Source of the DNA: Archangium primigenium
GTDB lineage: Bacteria; Myxococcota; Myxococcia; Myxococcales; Myxococcaceae
Direction of reading: 5' to 3'
Assembly: GCF_016904885.1 (NCBI RefSeq)
Contig: NZ_JADWYI010000001.1
Coordinates: 4,278,001 to 4,342,000 of the forward strand
Length of the DNA: 64,000 bases
The number at the start of each line of letters is the position of its first letter. The stretch's first letter is position 1. The notes beneath the pieces were generated by a model. That model was given only the letters and a program-made list of their open reading frames with translations. It had not been told where the DNA came from and ran no database searches. Shown in pieces: positions 44,738 through 53,119 of this stretch. The translations under genes and the position numbers were made by a program.

Positions 44738-46135
44738 ATGCGCCCCCTTCTCCTCAGTCTCGCGCTGCTTCCCGTCGCGTGCTCCGAAGCCGAGCCGCGT
44801 CCTCCGCCTCTCGACCGCTTCATCTTCCCGAGTGGCATCCACCACCGTTCCGTGGAGGGATCGGCGAACGGCGTGCTCTATGTGTCGAGCGCCAACTTCG
44901 ACCGGTGCTTCGACCAGGGCACGGTGATGGCGGTCAATCTGGACCGCGTGGGCACGGAGGGCAATCGCCTGCCGCCCATCGCCTCCGCCTCGCTGCCCGC
45001 GGCCGACGTGGTCTCCATCTCCCAGCTCAACGTGGCGCCCGAATCGCGCGTCTTCATCCAGAGCTACGCGGGCGAGCTGGGCTTCTGGCCTCGCCCGGAC
45101 GCGAGCCCCCGGATCTTCGTGACCGCGCGCGCGGATGGCGACTTCCTGCACGCCATCGACGTGCCGGAGCCGACGCGGCTGGCGTGCGTGGGCAGCTCGG
45201 GCTCCAACTGCATCGAGGGCGCCCTGTCGCTCACCCAGGTGCCCGGTCAGGTGAAGGATCTGCCCCGCGCCCCCGCGCCCTTCGGCGTGTCCGTGGGCAC
45301 CGACGGCGATGTCTGGGTGACCCACCTGAGCCCCGCGGACGCGCCCGCCCGCTCGCGCACCGGCTTCACGTCCTACGTGGTGCGCGTGCCGGGGGCGGAG
45401 CCCGCCGTGTCCATCCCGGACTTCATCGCGCTGAACCTGCCGGACCTGCCGCAGGACGGCAGCAACTCGGTCATCAGCGACTCGCGCTACGTGTTCGTCT
45501 CGGGCCGGTACGACGAATTGTTGCCGAGCCCCGCGCCGGCGCGGCGCTTCCTCTTGCGCGTGGTGGACAAGGCCAACCCCGCCCGGGTCATCGATCCGGG
45601 GCTGGACCTGAGCTTCGCCGCGAGCGAGGCGCGGGGCCTCGCGCTCACGGAGGGCACCACGCCGGACGCGCCCCGGCGGCTCTACATGGCCGTGCGCGCC
45701 CCGGACTCGCTGCTGATCCTGAACGGAGAGGGGCTGGACTCGGATTCGCCCCGGCTGTCGGTGGTGGGCTCGGCGCCCCTGCCCAACGGGCCCACCGCGG
45801 TGCAGCTCATCCGGCGCGACACCGGAAGCGAGCTCGTCCTGGTGTCGTGCAGTGATGCGGGTGTGGTGGCCATCTACGATCCCGACGTGGGCCAGGTCGT
45901 GGCCCAGGTGGCGGTGGGCCAGGTGCGGGGCACCGAGTCGCCCCGGCCTTTCGGCCTGTCGGTGCTCAAGCAGGGCAACGCGGCGCGCGTATTCGTGAGC
46001 AACTTCGGAGATGGGCGCATCTCGGTGATCGACATTCCGGACCTCGCCAGTCCCCAACAGGCCCGGCTGGTGGCCTATCTCGGCGCCCGTCAGGATCAGG
46101 GTCAGGCCGCGACGTGCACGGAGGTGCAGCAGTGA
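44738..46135 (+). CDS. Exported beta-propeller lipoprotein
   Basis: 465 residues. A lipoprotein-type leader (MRPLLLSLALLPVACSEAEP; the -3 residue is Pro, so not ideal) precedes repeated blade-like segments, such as NGVLYVSSANFD, GDVWVTHLSPADA, DSRYVFVSGRYDELL, RRLYMAVRAPDSLLILN and ARVFVSNFGDGRISVIDIPD. These resemble YVTN/NHL-type seven-bladed propellers. A few cysteines may pair. Function is unknown; a surface binding or scaffold role is likely. It overlaps the next gene by 4 bases (GTGA), which shows translational coupling. Confidence 0.82.
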   Translation: MRPLLLSLALLPVACSEAEPRPPPLDRFIFPSGIHHRSVEGSANGVLYVSSANFDRCFDQGTVMAVNLDRVGTEGNRLPPIASASLPAADVVSISQLNVAPESRVFIQSYAGELGFWPRPDASPRIFVTARADGDFLHAIDVPEPTRLACVGSSGSNCIEGALSLTQVPGQVKDLPRAPAPFGVSVGTDGDVWVTHLSPADAPARSRTGFTSYVVRVPGAEPAVSIPDFIALNLPDLPQDGSNSVISDSRYVFVSGRYDELLPSPAPARRFLLRVVDKANPARVIDPGLDLSFAASEARGLALTEGTTPDAPRRLYMAVRAPDSLLILNGEGLDSDSPRLSVVGSAPLPNGPTAVQLIRRDTGSELVLVSCSDAGVVAIYDPDVGQVVAQVAVGQVRGTESPRPFGLSVLKQGNAARVFVSNFGDGRISVIDIPDLASPQQARLVAYLGARQDQGQAATCTEVQQ

Positions 46136-48132
46136 AGCGACTCATGCTGCCGATGATGGTGGGGCTGGGGCTCGTGTGGGGCGCCTGTACGCAGAGCGCC
46201 CAGTCCCAGCTGGTCGCCGGCCTGCAGGGCACATACGACCTGTCCCGGGTGAACGATCGGCTCTTCGTCACGTCGACGGACCGCAACGAGCTGCGCGTGC
46301 TCGAGCTCAACCCGGACGCCCAGTTGCGCCGCTTCGCGCGCGCGCCCAATCCCCTCGAGCCGCTGGCCATTCCCGTGCTGCCCCGGCCGCAGGCGCTCAC
46401 CCATGACGTGCGCTACGACGAGAACGGCTCCGAGCAGCCCGGTCCCTACGTGTACGCGCGCAGCAACGGCTCGACGCTCATCTCCGTGGTCTCGGCGGAG
46501 TCGCTGCGCGAGGTGGTCCGGCTGGACACGGTGGCGCTCACCGCGGCCCTGCCGGAGCGCTCCGTGGGTCCGGTGACGGCCATCGCCGCCCGGGCCCCCG
46601 CGGCGGAGGGCGAGCCGAGCATCCTCTACTTCGCCACCCGGGAGACCACCGGCGCGCGCCTGTGGCGTGTCCGCCTGCCCGCGTCGCCGGAGGCGCTGGA
46701 GGCCCTCGACGGCGCGTACGACGTGAAGGGCTTCGGTCCGAGCACCGCGGCGCTGACGGCCAGCGAGGCCGTGAGCTCGCTGCTGGTGCTGCCCGCGGGG
46801 CGGCTCGCGGTCTCCACCCTGCGGGGCGAGACGCGCAACCCCGGGCGCAGCTTCTGGCTGGATCCGGAGGCGGGGGGGGCGGAGCAGGTCCTGGACTTCG
46901 CCGGCGGCCAGGTGCTCAAGCTCTTCACCCACGAGCGCGTCGCCGAGGCCGAGGGCCGGGCGGCCGTGGCCGAGGGGACCCGCGTCTTCGGCCTGCTGGA
47001 CCCCTCCAACTGCGCCGCGGCGCCGTGCGCGTCGGGCGTGCTGGCGGTGGAGTCCGCCACGGGCGTCGTGTCCAATGACGCCACGGGCTACCGCATGCTG
47101 CCGCTCAACTCGGGCGCGGGTCTGCCCACGGGCCTGTCGCTCTCCCGGGACACGCGGCTGAGCGTGCAGCCGGGCGAGTCGCGCACCACCGTGGTGCCCT
47201 TGCTGGGCATCGTGCCGCTGTCCACCGGCGGCATCCTGTTCTTCGACGCCCTGACCCTGCAGCAGCTCAACACCGGCGCCACCTGGGCGAGCCCCGAGCA
47301 GGCCAACACGGTGTCCGCGACGCTGTCGTTCGTGGACGTGGTGGGCAACGCCACGGACGCCTCGGCGGACCTGACCTTCTCGGGCACGTTCGGCACCACC
47401 CGGGACGAGACGTACGTGCTGGCCTACCAGGGCGTGTTCGCGGGCATGGGGGTGCTGGAGCGAGACCCCGCCAGCGCGACCTTCCGGGTGCCCGCGCTGC
47501 TGGACGAGGAGCGGCTGCCGGCCGTGCGCCCCGGGGATCGGATCGTCCTGCTGGCGGACGCCGCGGCCCAGCAGCCCTGTGGCACGGACGTGACGGTGGG
47601 GGAGATCCAGCGCGACAGCCCGGCGGTGGGCTCGGACACGCTGGTGCCCACGGGCGCGCTGCCCGAGGAGTGCGCGGGCTACCCCTTCTTCCAGGTGCGG
47701 GCCGCGGGCACGCAGCCCCTGGTGCTCGGTGGGGCGGGGGAGGCCTTCATCCGGCGCCTGGGCACGGGCGACCTGTTCACGCGCTCCAAGTCCTACTTCT
47801 TCCACCCGCCGAACTACTCGGGGCGCGCCGAGGACACGGCGGTGTCCCTCCGCGTGCTGCGCAACCTCGAGGACACCAACCGGCCGCTGGCCCGGGGAGA
47901 CCGGTACGTGGTGGGCACCCGGTCCTACTTCGCCCCGTACCTCATCTCCGTGGACCTCTCGTACTCGGACCTGCGCCGGTTCCGGCTGCCCGGACCGGTG
48001 GTGCAGGCGCGGGTGGGGGACACGGACTTCGCCTATATCGCCTATCCCTCGGCCAATGGCCTGCTGCAGGTGACCCTGACGAGCCTCGTGGCGGGGGCGG
48101 CCAATGCGCAGGGGCTGTTGCCGTATCAGTGA
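46132..48132 (+). CDS. Exported lipoprotein with propeller-like N-terminal half
   Basis: 666 residues. The GTG start at 46132 overlaps the previous stop and has a perfect GGAGGTG 5 nt upstream. The leader MKRLMLPMMVGLGLVWGAC is a lipoprotein signal (WGAC). The N-terminal half has blade-like repeats (RLFVTSTDRNELRVLEL, PSILYFATRETTGARLW); the C-terminal half has beta-rich segments (LSFVDVVGNATDASADLTFSG, VGTRSYFAPYLISVDLSYSDL). No catalytic motif is seen. Both proteins are probably outer-membrane partners. The Tad-like genes follow, but a functional link is not proven. Confidence 0.8.
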   Translation: MKRLMLPMMVGLGLVWGACTQSAQSQLVAGLQGTYDLSRVNDRLFVTSTDRNELRVLELNPDAQLRRFARAPNPLEPLAIPVLPRPQALTHDVRYDENGSEQPGPYVYARSNGSTLISVVSAESLREVVRLDTVALTAALPERSVGPVTAIAARAPAAEGEPSILYFATRETTGARLWRVRLPASPEALEALDGAYDVKGFGPSTAALTASEAVSSLLVLPAGRLAVSTLRGETRNPGRSFWLDPEAGGAEQVLDFAGGQVLKLFTHERVAEAEGRAAVAEGTRVFGLLDPSNCAAAPCASGVLAVESATGVVSNDATGYRMLPLNSGAGLPTGLSLSRDTRLSVQPGESRTTVVPLLGIVPLSTGGILFFDALTLQQLNTGATWASPEQANTVSATLSFVDVVGNATDASADLTFSGTFGTTRDETYVLAYQGVFAGMGVLERDPASATFRVPALLDEERLPAVRPGDRIVLLADAAAQQPCGTDVTVGEIQRDSPAVGSDTLVPTGALPEECAGYPFFQVRAAGTQPLVLGGAGEAFIRRLGTGDLFTRSKSYFFHPPNYSGRAEDTAVSLRVLRNLEDTNRPLARGDRYVVGTRSYFAPYLISVDLSYSDLRRFRLPGPVVQARVGDTDFAYIAYPSANGLLQVTLTSLVAGAANAQGLLPYQ

Positions 48133-48195
48133 TTTCGCGTCCCTGGATGGCCTCTGCTATCGTTCAGGCCTCCTGGCTTTAGAGAGTCAAGACTG

Positions 48196-49080
48196 ATGAT
48201 CGACCAGAATTCCCGCCCCGCTCGCAAGGTCGGCATCGCCGACCACCTGTGGGACACGTACGAAGAGATGGCCCAGCAGATGGGCTCGGATCGTGACGCG
48301 CTCATCAATCAGGCGCTGTTCATGTTCGCGCGGCTCAACGGCTTCATCGAGGTCCGCTCGTCGCGGTCCGAGGAGCCGGTGGCCTCCGCGCGTCCGGCCC
48401 CGGCCCCCGTCGCCAAGTCCTCGGCCCCCGTGCTGCAGCCGGTGAGCGGCGGGGCGTCCGCCAAGTCCGCGCCGCCGCCCCGGGATGACACCCCGGTGCC
48501 CGCGCCGCCTCCGCCCCGGCCCTCGGCGCGCGCCGAGGAGCGGCCCGGCTCGAGCAACCTGGACAACGACCCGGCCCGCCGGGAAGTGGCCGAGCGCGTG
48601 CTGGAGACGGCCGCCGAGCTCGAGCGCCTCATCAAGGGCAAGAGCAACGAGCCGCGCGAGGAGATCGACGAGGAGCCCCTGCCGGATGACGGGGACGACT
48701 CCGGCCTGGGCCTGGCGCCCGAGGACGAGCCGCTGCCGGACGAGGACGAGCCGCTGCCGGACGAGGACGAGCCGCCGCCCGACGACGAGGAGCCCGCGGT
48801 GGGGGGCCTCCTGCTGTCCATGGACAGCGCGGACCCGCAGACCATCACCAAGGAGCGCTTCGTCATCGGGCGCGGCAAGCACTGCGACCTGGTCATCAAC
48901 TCGGGCAAGGTGTCGCGCGAGCACGCCGTCATCGTCCGCGAGGGCGACGACTTCTTCATCGAGGACCTGGGCTCCTCCAACGGCACCTGGTTCAACAAGC
49001 AGCGCATCAAGCGCCGCAAGGTCGAGGACGGCGACGAGTATTTCGTCTGCAGCGAGCGCGTCCGCCTGACCTACGTCTGA
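48196..49080 (+). CDS. RHH-like N-terminus fused to FHA domain
   Basis: 294 residues. Residues ~11-50 (KVGIADHLWDTYEEMAQQMGSDRDALINQALFMFARLNGFI) look like a ribbon-helix-helix or CopG-type dimer unit. A long low-complexity linker (Pro/Ala, then acidic) includes three copies of a 7-residue EDEPLPD-type repeat. The C-terminal FHA domain (FVIGRGKHCDLVINSGKVSREHAVIV, DLGSSNGTWFNKQRI) reads phospho-threonine. It is probably a cytoplasmic adaptor or regulator linked to Ser/Thr kinases, which are abundant in myxobacteria. It is the first of three FHA genes in the Tad-like module. Confidence 0.88.
   Translation: MIDQNSRPARKVGIADHLWDTYEEMAQQMGSDRDALINQALFMFARLNGFIEVRSSRSEEPVASARPAPAPVAKSSAPVLQPVSGGASAKSAPPPRDDTPVPAPPPPRPSARAEERPGSSNLDNDPARREVAERVLETAAELERLIKGKSNEPREEIDEEPLPDDGDDSGLGLAPEDEPLPDEDEPLPDEDEPPPDDEEPAVGGLLLSMDSADPQTITKERFVIGRGKHCDLVINSGKVSREHAVIVREGDDFFIEDLGSSNGTWFNKQRIKRRKVEDGDEYFVCSERVRLTYV
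48721..48783 (+). repeat. 21-bp tandem repeat (three copies) in the FHA gene linker
   Basis: GAGGACGAGCCGCTGCCGGA-type units of 21 bp repeat at 48721, 48742 and 48763 (third copy diverged), encoding EDEPLPD, EDEPLPD and EDEPPPD. Such in-frame repeats can change length by slippage without a frameshift. Confidence 0.85.
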
Positions 49081-49195
49081 GGCGGAACCGCCTCTTCAGG
49101 GAGCGAGGCTGTTGTCTAATTGACGGACGACGGCCCTCCCTGGTTTAGTTCCCGGGCTCCGCTCCGCTCCTGGAGCGGCGAGCGGCCCTGGCTTG

Positions 49196-49732
49196 ATGAC
49201 TTCCTCTCACATCGCGCTCTGGTGCGTCCTGGGCGTGGCGCTGGTGATCTCGGTGGCCACGGACGTGGTGCGCCGGCAGATCCTGGACATCGTCACCTAT
49301 CCCTTGATGGGGGTGGCGCTGGGCGTGCGCTGGTGGAACGAGGGCGTGGGCGACCTGGAGACGGGGCTGGTGAGCGGGGGGGTGTCGGGGCTCGGGCTGG
49401 CGCTGCTGCTGCTGCCCGGGGCCCTGCGGGGTCGGATGGGGTGGGGTGACGTGAAGTTGATGGGCGGCGTGGGCGCGGTGCTGGGCTTTCCGGCGGTGAT
49501 GGCGGCCGCGGCGTTCATCTCGCTGGTGGGCGCGCTGCAGGCGGTGGTGACGCTGCTGTGGCATGGCGCCGTCTGGGAGACCCTGGGCGCCACCTTGCGG
49601 CGTTGGGCCGTGCGGGTGCGGCTGATGCACGAGGACGCGGCGGGTGCGCCGCGCCGGCACATCCCCTATGGCGTGGCGATCGCGCTGGGAACTTTCTGGG
49701 CCATGTGGTGGCAGCACGACAGATTGGGGTAG
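49196..49732 (+). CDS. CpaA-like prepilin peptidase (A24 family)
   Basis: 178 residues, all membrane: five to six spans. The catalytic aspartates are in VISVATDVVRRQILDIVTYP and GRMGWGDVKLMGGVG (GxGD motif). It processes Flp/Tad-type or other pilin-like precursors. It lacks the methylating N-terminal domain of PilD, as CpaA/TadV enzymes do. ATG 49196 or TTG 49193 begins it; no strong ribosome binding site is seen. The secretin gene follows after 29 bp. A C-terminal cytoplasmic part (RLMHEDAAGAPRRHIPYG) keeps the PYG motif seen near the end of these enzymes. Confidence 0.9.
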   Translation: MTSSHIALWCVLGVALVISVATDVVRRQILDIVTYPLMGVALGVRWWNEGVGDLETGLVSGGVSGLGLALLLLPGALRGRMGWGDVKLMGGVGAVLGFPAVMAAAAFISLVGALQAVVTLLWHGAVWETLGATLRRWAVRVRLMHEDAAGAPRRHIPYGVAIALGTFWAMWWQHDRLG

Positions 49733-49761
49733 TTCGGATGCAACGCGAAGGGATTCTCACG

Positions 49762-51210
49762 ATGCTTGGACGCTTCACCCAGGCCGCCGCGCTTGGCGCC
49801 CTGCTGACGGTGGTGGCCGCGAGTAGCGCTCAGGCCCAGGACAGCACCTCCATCAACCTGGGCGTGGGCACGCAGAAGGTGCTCACCGTTCCCGGCCTCA
49901 CGCGCATGTCGCTGGGCGATCAGTCCGTCGCCGAGGTGCGCTCGCTGGGCGGCAGTCAAATCCTCGTGATGGGCAACGCCGAGGGCAAGACGTCGCTGCT
50001 CGTCTGGAAGAGCTCCGGCCAGCGCGTCACCTACCTCATCACCGTGCGCAAGCAGGACCCCAACGAGGTCATCTCCGAGATCAAGCGCCTGCTCGGCGAG
50101 ATCGAGGGCGTCACCGTGCGCCAGGTGGGTGACCGCATCTACCTGGACGGTCAGGCCTATACCTCCGCGGACGCCGAGCGCATCGATCAGGTGGTGTCGC
50201 TCTACCCGAACGTGAAGAGCTTCGTGAAGGTGGCGCCCAACGCCAAGAAGCTCGTGGCGCAGAACCTCACGGCGGCCTACCAGAAGGCGGGCCTGCGCAA
50301 CGTGCAGGTCAACGTGGTGGGCTCCACCATCTTCCTGGAGGGCTCGGTGGAGAGCCAGCAGGACCTGCAGAAGGCCGAGCTCATCACCAAGGCGGTGGGC
50401 GAGAAGGTGGAGAGCCTGCTCGTGGTCGGCATCAAGCGGATGATCCTCTCCGAGGTGCAGTTCGTGGAGATCCGCCGCAATGGCCGCGACCGCTACGGCA
50501 TCAAGTACCCCACGGACATCAGCGGCAACGTGGCGGCCACCACCACCATCAACCAGAGCCTGTTCCCCAGCCCCTTCGGCACGGGCACCGGCGCCCTGTC
50601 CATCACCGGCGGCGCCGAGTACGCCATCGGCTTCCAGGCCAATGACGGCTACGGCCGCCTGTTGGCCCAGCCCAAGCTCGTGTGCGCGAGCGGCGAGAAG
50701 GCCGAGTTCCTCGCGGGCGGTGAGGTGCCCATCCCCCTCATCACCCAGAGCCAGTTCACCGTGGAGTACAAGCCCTACGGCGTCATCCTCAACCTGCGCC
50801 CCACCGCGGACCGCAACGGCAACATCCAGACGGAGATCGAGGCCGAGGCGAGCGAGATCGACACCTCGGTGGCCGTGTCCATCGGTGGCTCGGCGGCCAT
50901 CCCCGGCTTCCGCACCCGCAAGGTGAAGACGAACGTCACCGTGCGCCACGGCGAGACCATCGTCCTGTCCGGCGTGTTCAGCCACGACGAGCAGAAGGCC
51001 GTGTCCAAGATTCCCGGCCTGGGTCACATCCCCGTCATCGGCGAGCTGTTCAAGAACCGCGCGTTCGACTCCACCAAGCGCGAGCTGGTCATCTTCGTCA
51101 CGCCCCGCATCGTGAACCCGGACTCGGACAAGATCCGCACCATCATCGAGGACGTGAAGAGCCGCTACAAGCAGGCGCGCTCCGAGGTCAATTTCAACAT
51201 CTTCGACTGA
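49762..51210 (+). CDS. CpaC/RcpA-like secretin (Tad-type outer-membrane channel)
   Basis: 482 residues. The signal peptide is MLGRFTQAAALGALLTVVAASSAQA. The N-terminal part (KVLTVPGLTRMSLGDQSVAEVRSLGGSQILVMGNAEGKTSLLVW) is the pilus-assembly/T2SS-N domain. BON-like repeats follow (EVISEIKRLLGEIEGVTVRQVGDRIYLDG, VQVNVVGSTIFLEGSVESQQDLQKAE). The secretin core is GFQANDGYGRLLAQPKLVCASGEKAEFLAGGEVPIPL through VFSHDEQKAVSKIPGLGHIPVIGELFKNRAF. It forms the outer-membrane pore. ATG 49762 fits the signal peptide; ATG 49738 is in frame too. Confidence 0.94.
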   Translation: MLGRFTQAAALGALLTVVAASSAQAQDSTSINLGVGTQKVLTVPGLTRMSLGDQSVAEVRSLGGSQILVMGNAEGKTSLLVWKSSGQRVTYLITVRKQDPNEVISEIKRLLGEIEGVTVRQVGDRIYLDGQAYTSADAERIDQVVSLYPNVKSFVKVAPNAKKLVAQNLTAAYQKAGLRNVQVNVVGSTIFLEGSVESQQDLQKAELITKAVGEKVESLLVVGIKRMILSEVQFVEIRRNGRDRYGIKYPTDISGNVAATTTINQSLFPSPFGTGTGALSITGGAEYAIGFQANDGYGRLLAQPKLVCASGEKAEFLAGGEVPIPLITQSQFTVEYKPYGVILNLRPTADRNGNIQTEIEAEASEIDTSVAVSIGGSAAIPGFRTRKVKTNVTVRHGETIVLSGVFSHDEQKAVSKIPGLGHIPVIGELFKNRAFDSTKRELVIFVTPRIVNPDSDKIRTIIEDVKSRYKQARSEVNFNIFD

Positions 51211-51238
51211 GCCAGGCCGCCCGCCCACCCGGCGACCC

Positions 51239-51284
51239 CGAGGCCGGCCCCGACTCCCCCCCAGGGAGGTGGGCGCCGGCCTCG
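51239..51284 (+). terminator. Hairpin between the secretin and the FHA-CpaF gene
   Basis: CGAGGCCGG (51239-51247) pairs perfectly with CCGGCCTCG (51276-51284), with a long loop that can pair further. There is no T-run. It may reduce read-through, so the ATPase may have its own promoter in the remaining 80 bp, though none is clear. Confidence 0.45.
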
Positions 51285-51365
51285 TCGCGTCCGGGGGGCC
51301 GGTTTCTCGGGCCCCGGCCCGGGTCCCTCTTTGAGCCCGTGGTGGCGCTTGGTAGCATCCGCGCC

Positions 51366-53111
51366 ATGTTTCTGGTCACGCTTGAGGAGAAGGGTGGCGG
51401 CACCGAGCAGATCGAGTTCGAGAAGAACGAGATCACCATCGGACGCTTGGACGGCAACGACATTCGCCTGGCCAAGGGGAATGTCTCCAAGTTCCACTCG
51501 AAGATCGTCTCCAAGGACGGAAAGGTGATCGTGGTGGACATGAAGTCCACCAACGGCACCTTCGTCAACGGCAAGAAGATCGCCGGGCCGCAGGTCATCA
51601 AGCCGACCGATCAGATCTTCATCGGCGACTACATCATCAACGTGGAGCCCCTGGAGGAGTCCGCGCCGCAGCACACGCGCACGGCCGCCCCCGAGGAGGA
51701 GTTCTACGACGAGGAGCCCTACGAGGAGGAGGAGCCCTACGAGGAGGAGCCTCCGCCCCCGGCGGCCAACGCGCGCATGCCGGCCTCGCTCGCCTCGGCG
51801 CTCGCCAAGAACAAGAAGCGCCAGGATCCGCGCCAGGAGGCGTACACCCGGCTGCAGAAGGAAATCCACGACCGGCTCATCGAGTACCTCGACCTGCGCC
51901 GCATGGACATGGACCGGCTGGGCGACGAGGAGCTGTGGCGCCGCACCGAGAAGGCCATCCGCGACATCATCGATCAGATGGAGGCCGACGGCGAGCTGCC
52001 GCCCGAGGTGGATCGCGAGGAGCTGCTCACCGACGTCATCAACGAGGCGCTGGGCCTGGGGCCCCTGGAGGCGTTCCTCGCGTCGGATGAGATCAGCGAG
52101 ATCATGGTGAACAACGCCAACCAGATCTACATCGAGCGCAAGGGCAAGCTCATCCTGAGCGAGAAGACCTTCAGCTCGAACCAGGCGGTGCTCGGCGTCA
52201 TCGAGCGCATCGTGGCGCCCATCGGCCGGCGCATCGACGAGTCCAGCCCGCTCGTGGACGCGCGCCTCAAGGACGGCAGCCGCGTCAACGCCATCATCCC
52301 GCCGCTCGCGCTCAAGGGCCCCTGCATCACCATCCGCAAGTTCAAGAAGGACTCGCTGAAGATCCAGGATCTCATCAAGTACAAGACCGTCACGGCGCAG
52401 ATGGCCGAGTTCCTGGAGATGTGCGTCAAGGCGCGCAAGAACATCGTCATCTCCGGCGGCACGGGCTCGGGCAAGACGACCACGCTCAACATCATCAGCT
52501 CCTTCATCCCCGAGGACGAGCGCATCGTCACGGTGGAGGACGCCGCCGAGCTGCAACTGCCCCAGGATCACTGGGTGCAGCTGGAGAGCCGTCCGCCCAA
52601 CCTGGAAGGCAAGGGCGCCATCACCATCCGCGACTTGGTGAAGAACTGCCTGCGCATGCGGCCCGACCGCATCGTGGTGGGCGAGTGCCGCGCGGGCGAG
52701 ACGCTGGACATGCTCCAGGCCATGAACACCGGCCACGACGGCTCGCTCACCACGCTGCACGCCAACACGCCGCGTGACGCCATCGCCCGGCTGGAGACCA
52801 TGGTGCTCATGAGCGGCATGGAGCTGCCGGTGAAGGCCATCCGCGAGCAGATCGCCAGCGCGGTGCACATCATCGTGCAGCAGACGCGCTTCTCCGACGG
52901 CACGCGCAAGATCTGCTTCATCACCGAGGTGGCCGGCATGGAGGTGGACATCGTCACCCTCCAGGACATCTTCTACTTCAAGCAGGAAGGCTTCACGGAC
53001 GACGGCAAGGTGCGCGGCCGCTACGTGGCCAGCGGCTTCGTGCCAAAGTTCTACGATGACCTGCAGCGCAAGGGCATCCCCGTCAACATGAGCATCTTCC
53101 GCGAGGACTGA
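51366..53111 (+). CDS. FHA-CpaF fusion: Tad-type secretion ATPase
   Basis: 581 residues. An FHA domain at ~15-75 (EITIGRLDGNDIRLAKGNVSKFHSKIV, MKSTNGTFVNGKKI) is followed by an acidic DEEPYEEEEPYEEE linker and the CpaF/TadA ATPase (from ~165). Walker A is GGTGSGKTTTLN (Lys370), and IVTVEDAAELQLPQDHW, RPDRIVVGECRAGETLDMLQAMNTGHDGSLTTLHAN (His box) follow. It is the hexameric motor of a Tad/T4b-like machine at the inner membrane. The added FHA domain suggests control by threonine phosphorylation. The ATG at 51366 is chosen; the upstream extension to 51339 looks non-coding. Confidence 0.95.
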   Translation: MFLVTLEEKGGGTEQIEFEKNEITIGRLDGNDIRLAKGNVSKFHSKIVSKDGKVIVVDMKSTNGTFVNGKKIAGPQVIKPTDQIFIGDYIINVEPLEESAPQHTRTAAPEEEFYDEEPYEEEEPYEEEPPPPAANARMPASLASALAKNKKRQDPRQEAYTRLQKEIHDRLIEYLDLRRMDMDRLGDEELWRRTEKAIRDIIDQMEADGELPPEVDREELLTDVINEALGLGPLEAFLASDEISEIMVNNANQIYIERKGKLILSEKTFSSNQAVLGVIERIVAPIGRRIDESSPLVDARLKDGSRVNAIIPPLALKGPCITIRKFKKDSLKIQDLIKYKTVTAQMAEFLEMCVKARKNIVISGGTGSGKTTTLNIISSFIPEDERIVTVEDAAELQLPQDHWVQLESRPPNLEGKGAITIRDLVKNCLRMRPDRIVVGECRAGETLDMLQAMNTGHDGSLTTLHANTPRDAIARLETMVLMSGMELPVKAIREQIASAVHIIVQQTRFSDGTRKICFITEVAGMEVDIVTLQDIFYFKQEGFTDDGKVRGRYVASGFVPKFYDDLQRKGIPVNMSIFRED

Positions 53112-53119
53112 GCCCGAAC

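Noticed and set aside
48140-48165. Possible sigma-54 promoter (GG...GC) before the RHH-FHA gene
   Set aside because: The spacing between GG and GC is one base short of the required 10, and no other -24/-12 bases match.
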